Origin: Microbacterium sp. T2.11-28
GTDB lineage: Bacteria > Actinomycetota > Actinomycetes > Actinomycetales > Microbacteriaceae
DNA: 64,000 nt
Reading direction: 5' to 3'
Assembly: GCF_950097975.1 (NCBI RefSeq)
Contig: NZ_CATNHF010000028.1
Span: 1-64,000, forward strand
Part shown: piece by piece, positions 60,595-64,000 of the stretch
How positions within the stretch are numbered: the stretch's first letter is position 1
Layout: every line of letters begins with the position of its first letter
The notes under the pieces: model-generated
Told to the model about the DNA's origin: nothing
Seen by the model: the letters and a program-made list of their open reading frames with translations, nothing else
Database searches by the model: none
Position numbers and translations under genes: made by a program

Positions 60595-61269
60595 TCACCG
60601 GTGCCAGCGGTACTCCGTCTCGGGTCGGCCCTGACCGCCGTAGCGCGACGCCCGCTCCACGCGGCCGGCGGACGCGAGATGCTCCAGGTACCGCCGCGCG
60701 GCGACCCGCGACATCCCCAGCTTCTCCGCCGCCTCGCGCGCTGAGAGCGCCCCGTCGGCGCGGACAGCGGCGGTGACCCGCTCGAGCGTGTCGGCCGCCA
60801 GGCCCTTCGGCAGACGGATGGTCCCGGTCGCCCGTGACGCCGCCAGCAGCGCGTCGATCTCCTCCTGCGTCGAGGGGCCCGACGACTCCCGCGTGCGGCG
60901 GTGGTAGTCGCGGTACTGCGCGAGACGGTCCGCGAACACCGCATAGGTCACCGGCTTCACGAGATACTGCACGACGCCGAGTCCCACGGTCTGGCGGACC
61001 GCCTCGGCATCCCGCACACCCGTCACGGCGATCACGTCGACCGCGCTTCCCCGCGCGCGGACGTGTCGGAGCACGTCCAGCCCGCTGCCGTCGGGCATCG
61101 TCATGTCCAGCAGGACGAGGTCGATGTCGGGACGCGAGAGCACGGCCTCCACCGCCGCGCGGGCCCCGGTGCACTCGCCGGCGACCTCGAAGCCCTCCAG
61201 CCGTGCGATGAAGCCGCGGTGGAGCTCGAGGGTGAGGGCGTCGTCGTCGACGAGCAGCACGCGGATCAT
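60595..61269 (-). CDS. Response regulator, CitB/DcuR type
   Basis: A 224-residue regulator: receiver domain (VLLVDDDALTLEL, phospho-accepting Asp in VLLDMTMPDGSG, Lys in YLVKPVTY) and a C-terminal helix-turn-helix (LSAREAAEKLGMSRVAARRYLEHL). Start ATG 61269 overlaps the sensor kinase stop by 4 nt. It should control the divergent dicarboxylate symporter. Confidence 0.92.
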   Translation of the reverse strand: MIRVLLVDDDALTLELHRGFIARLEGFEVAGECTGARAAVEAVLSRPDIDLVLLDMTMPDGSGLDVLRHVRARGSAVDVIAVTGVRDAEAVRQTVGLGVVQYLVKPVTYAVFADRLAQYRDYHRRTRESSGPSTQEEIDALLAASRATGTIRLPKGLAADTLERVTAAVRADGALSAREAAEKLGMSRVAARRYLEHLASAGRVERASRYGGQGRPETEYRWHR

Positions 61270-62531
61270 GAGGCCTCCGTGGGGAGCACGACCCGGAAGG
61301 TGGTCGGCGGATGGGCGGCGATCACGATCGACCCGCCGATGTCGTCGACCAGCGCCCGTGCCAGTGCCAGGCCCACGCCGCGGCCCTCGGCACCGGCCGG
61401 CTTGGTGGAGAAGCCCCGCTCGAACACGCGCGAGCGCAGATGGGCGGGGATGCCCGGCCCGCTGTCGGAGATTTCCAGCACCAGCTCCGCCTCGGCCGTG
61501 CGCGCGAGCCGCACCCGCACCCACCGCGGCGCGTCGCCCGCGGCGGCGGCGTCCACGGCGTTGTCGAGGAGGTTGCCCACCAGTGCCACCTGGTCGATGG
61601 GCGGGAGCAGCGACTGGGGGGCGCCGGGGTCGAGGTCGACGGTGAGCTCCACGCCGCGCTCGGCCGCCTGCGCGGTCTTGCCGAGCAGCAGCGCCGCCAC
61701 CGTGGGATCGCCCTCGGAGCGGGCGGTCACCTGGTCCACGAGCGACTGGCTGCGCTGGGCCGAGGCGCTCAGCAGGTCGATCGCCTCCTCGGTGCGACCG
61801 AGCTCGAGCAGGGCGACCGCCGCGTGCAGGCGGTTGCCGTGCTCGTGGGTCTGGGCGCGCAGCGCTTCACCCAGCGTGCGCATCGACTCCGCCGCGGCGA
61901 GGGTGTCGCGGATCTCTCCGGCGGGGAGGTCGCCGGCGAGGCGGCGGGTGAACCGCCGCGCCAGGAGCGCCCCGGCGACGCCGGCGATCACGAGGGCGGC
62001 GCCGATGCCGAGGGCGGCGAGCAGACGCGGCACGATCGCCGCCGACACCGTCTCCACCGTCACCCCGACCGACACCCAGCCGACGAGCCGGCCGTCCTGC
62101 TCGACGGGGGCGATCGTCCGCAGCGACGGGCCGAGCGTGCCGGTGAACTCCTCGGTCAGCGGCACAGGCGCGGCGGGGATGGTGCCCAGGTAGGTGCGGC
62201 CGATCTGCCGGGGGTCGGGGTGGGTGGCGCGGGTGCCGTCGGCATCCATGATCGTCACGAAGTCCACCGGGGCGTCGTCGATGACGGCGGTCGCGATCGG
62301 CTGCAGCACCGGGGTCGCCCGGGCGCCGTCGGCGGCCAGCGCCGCGCGCACCTCGGGGGAGTCGGCGAGGGTCTGGGCGACCGCGTGCGTGACCCGCTCC
62401 GCTTCGGCGCGCGCGCTGCGCTGGCCCTCGAACAGGAGCAGGCCCGACGTCAGCAGGGCGGTCACGACGACGGCGATCGACAGGGCGATGAACACCTGCG
62501 ACGCCGCACTGCGCCCGATCCCTCGCGCCAT
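61266..62531 (-). CDS. Sensor histidine kinase, CitA/DcuS/DctS type
   Basis: A 421-residue membrane sensor: helix near 18-37, an extracytoplasmic PAS-like (Cache) domain (about 40-175) for carboxylate sensing, a second helix (about 178-203), then a Spo0B-like phospho-acceptor helix with LRAQTHEHGNRLHA and the ATPase motifs NLLDNAVDAA and SDSGPGIP. The usual cytoplasmic PAS domain between the second helix and the kinase appears to be missing. First gene of a two-gene unit divergent from dctA. Confidence 0.9.
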   Translation of the reverse strand: MARGIGRSAASQVFIALSIAVVVTALLTSGLLLFEGQRSARAEAERVTHAVAQTLADSPEVRAALAADGARATPVLQPIATAVIDDAPVDFVTIMDADGTRATHPDPRQIGRTYLGTIPAAPVPLTEEFTGTLGPSLRTIAPVEQDGRLVGWVSVGVTVETVSAAIVPRLLAALGIGAALVIAGVAGALLARRFTRRLAGDLPAGEIRDTLAAAESMRTLGEALRAQTHEHGNRLHAAVALLELGRTEEAIDLLSASAQRSQSLVDQVTARSEGDPTVAALLLGKTAQAAERGVELTVDLDPGAPQSLLPPIDQVALVGNLLDNAVDAAAAGDAPRWVRVRLARTAEAELVLEISDSGPGIPAHLRSRVFERGFSTKPAGAEGRGVGLALARALVDDIGGSIVIAAHPPTTFRVVLPTEAS

Positions 62532-62683
62532 CGCACCCTCCGTCTCCGCCGGCGATCGCCCGCCGGGGCCTGCCCGCGACCAATACGACCACAAATCGAC
62601 CCGGGCCGGAACGCGGCACACCCTGGATGCATCCCGCCGACGTCGGCGGCCTCGAACAACGACCGTTCACCCAGGAGGAAGAC

Positions 62684-64000
62684 ATGGCCCTCTCCACGAC
62701 ATCGATCCGCATCCCCGACTTCATCCGGCGGCCGGGCAGATCATGGGACAGGCACACCTGGCTCTACGTGTCGGTCATCATCGCCGTCGTCCTCGGCGCG
62801 ACCATCGGGCTCGTCTGGCCGGAGGTCGGGGTGAGTCTCGAGCCCCTCGGCAAGGCATTCGTCGGCCTCATCAAGATGATGATCGCGCCGATCATCTTCT
62901 GCACGATCGTGGTCGGCGTCGGCTCGATCGCGAAGGCGGCCACCGTCGGCAAGATCGGCGGCCTCGCCCTCGGCTACTTCATGCTCATGTCGACCTTCGC
63001 CCTCGCGATCGGCCTGGTGGTCGGCAACCTCATCCACCCGGGTGAAGGGCTGAACATGCAGTCCGCCACCTACGACACGAAGGACCTCGGCGAGCCCAAG
63101 ACGACGACGGAGTTCCTGCTCGGCATCATCCCGACGACGTTCTTCTCCGCCTTCACGGGCGAGAGCGTGCTGCAGGTGCTGTTCATCGCGCTCCTGGTGG
63201 GATTCGCCCTGCAGGGCCTGGGCTCCAAGGGCGAGCCGATCATGTTCGCGGTGAAGCAGCTGCAGACGCTGGTGTTCCGCATCCTCGGCATGATCCTCTG
63301 GCTGGCTCCGGTGGGCGCCTTCGGCGCGATCGCCGCCGTGGTCGGCAAGACGGGGGCCGCCGCGATCGTCAGCCTCGGCGTCCTCATGATCGCCTTCTAC
63401 ATCACCTGCATCCTCTTCATCGTCGGCGTGCTGGGCACGCTGCTGTGGGCGGTCTCGAAGATCAACATCTTCCGGCTCATGAAGTACCTCGGCCGCGAGT
63501 ACCTGCTGATCGTGGGCACCTCCTCCAGCGAGTCGGCGCTGCCGCGCCTCATCGCCAAGATGGAGCACGTCGGCGTCTCCAAGCCGGTGGTGGGCATCAC
63601 CGTCCCCACCGGGTACTCCTTCAACCTCGACGGCACGGCGATCTACCTGACGATGGCGTCGCTGTTCATCGCCGCGGGCATGGGGGCGCCGATGTCGATC
63701 CCGGAGCAGATCGGTCTCCTGGTCTTCATGATCATCGCGAGCAAGGGCGCCGCGGGCGTGACCGGCGCCGGGCTCGCCACGCTCGCCGGCGGTCTGCAGG
63801 CCTACCGCCCCGACCTGGTGGACGGTGTGGGCGTCATCGTCGGCATCGACCGCTTCATGTCCGAAGGACGAGCGCTCACGAACTTCACCGGCAACGCGGT
63901 GGCCACGCTCCTCATCGGCACGTGGACCCGCGAGATCGACAGGGACCGCGCCCGCGAGGTGCTGGCCGGGCGGCTGCCGTTCGACGAGTCCACGCTGTCG
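62684..64000 (+). CDS. dctA: C4-dicarboxylate:cation symporter, DAACS family (partial)
   Basis: Imports succinate, fumarate or malate with cations. The visible 439 residues cover nearly the whole protein, with GTSSSESALPRLIAKMEHVG, GYSFNLDGTAIYLTM and VTGAGLATLAGGL signatures; the frame is still open at the window end, so only the last residues are missing. ATG 62684 has a perfect AGGAGG 5 nt upstream. Divergent from the CitA/DctS-like two-component system with 152 bp between, which should hold its operator. Confidence 0.94.
   Translation, partial: MALSTTSIRIPDFIRRPGRSWDRHTWLYVSVIIAVVLGATIGLVWPEVGVSLEPLGKAFVGLIKMMIAPIIFCTIVVGVGSIAKAATVGKIGGLALGYFMLMSTFALAIGLVVGNLIHPGEGLNMQSATYDTKDLGEPKTTTEFLLGIIPTTFFSAFTGESVLQVLFIALLVGFALQGLGSKGEPIMFAVKQLQTLVFRILGMILWLAPVGAFGAIAAVVGKTGAAAIVSLGVLMIAFYITCILFIVGVLGTLLWAVSKINIFRLMKYLGREYLLIVGTSSSESALPRLIAKMEHVGVSKPVVGITVPTGYSFNLDGTAIYLTMASLFIAAGMGAPMSIPEQIGLLVFMIIASKGAAGVTGAGLATLAGGLQAYRPDLVDGVGVIVGIDRFMSEGRALTNFTGNAVATLLIGTWTREIDRDRAREVLAGRLPFDESTLS

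Overview
The window looks like chromosome from a high-GC actinobacterium of the family Microbacteriaceae, most likely Microbacterium or a close relative. This rests on strongly G/C-ending codons, frequent GTG starts, the protein families present, and many starts that sit 6-7 nt behind a TANNNT box (apparent leaderless mRNAs). I see no rRNA, tRNA, CRISPR array, prophage or insertion sequence. Genus is inference from gene content, not from a database match.

Layout. 42-3359: pyroglutamyl peptidase and an RNB-type ribonuclease (minus strand), then a divergent acyltransferase-3 membrane protein. 3369-14628: one minus-strand operon of nine genes for a cell-surface glycan (three glycosyltransferases, two flippase-like proteins, a GT-C/polymerase-like membrane protein, a pyruvyl transferase, a CAT/condensation-fold acyltransferase and a membrane-anchored GH16 enzyme). 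Six of its eight junctions are 4-nt ATGA overlaps. 14629-15029 is its non-coding upstream region. 15030-20928: a tiny Cys-rich protein, prolyl-tRNA synthetase, acetate transporter, PNPOx-like protein, LOG-family protein, DUF1206 protein and a gutted AGCS symporter pseudogene. 21032-30848: the translation/RNA block nusA-ylxR-infB-rbfA, then flavodoxin and mutY (minus), then kinase-truB-two membrane proteins-ribF as a tightly coupled run. rimP, which commonly precedes nusA, is not here.

30861-41202: deoC, a copper chaperone and Cu-ATPase behind a CsoR-like operator, an SNF2 helicase with a hairpin-rich leader, phosphofructokinase, then a DUF559/AbiEi-like gene flanked by mirror-image arrays of a 21-bp-periodic motif, and oligopeptidase B. 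41372-47976: Pit phosphate transporter with a small partner, phosphodiesterase, SDR, a MerR regulator with its aldo/keto reductase, and aspartate ammonia-lyase. 48060-55374: DUF4190 protein, FAH-family protein, PrsW protease, FKBP, YceI, a VanY-type carboxypeptidase with six internal repeats, an MFS transporter and rpsO. 55550-64000: a frameshifted 2OG-Fe(II) oxygenase, an alanine-dehydrogenase-like enzyme, a luciferase-like monooxygenase with its FMN reductase, a class I glutamine amidotransferase, and a CitA/DctS-type two-component system divergent from a dicarboxylate symporter that runs off the window end.

Most unusual features: (1) the DUF559-like gene with mirror-symmetric flanking repeat arrays (37733-39027), whose palindrome recurs alone at 55470-55520; (2) a near-identical inverted repeat upstream of both the acyltransferase-3 gene and the glycan operon; (3) structured RNA leaders before infB and the SNF2 gene; (4) a 1-nt frameshift and a large internal in-frame deletion in two otherwise recognisable genes.
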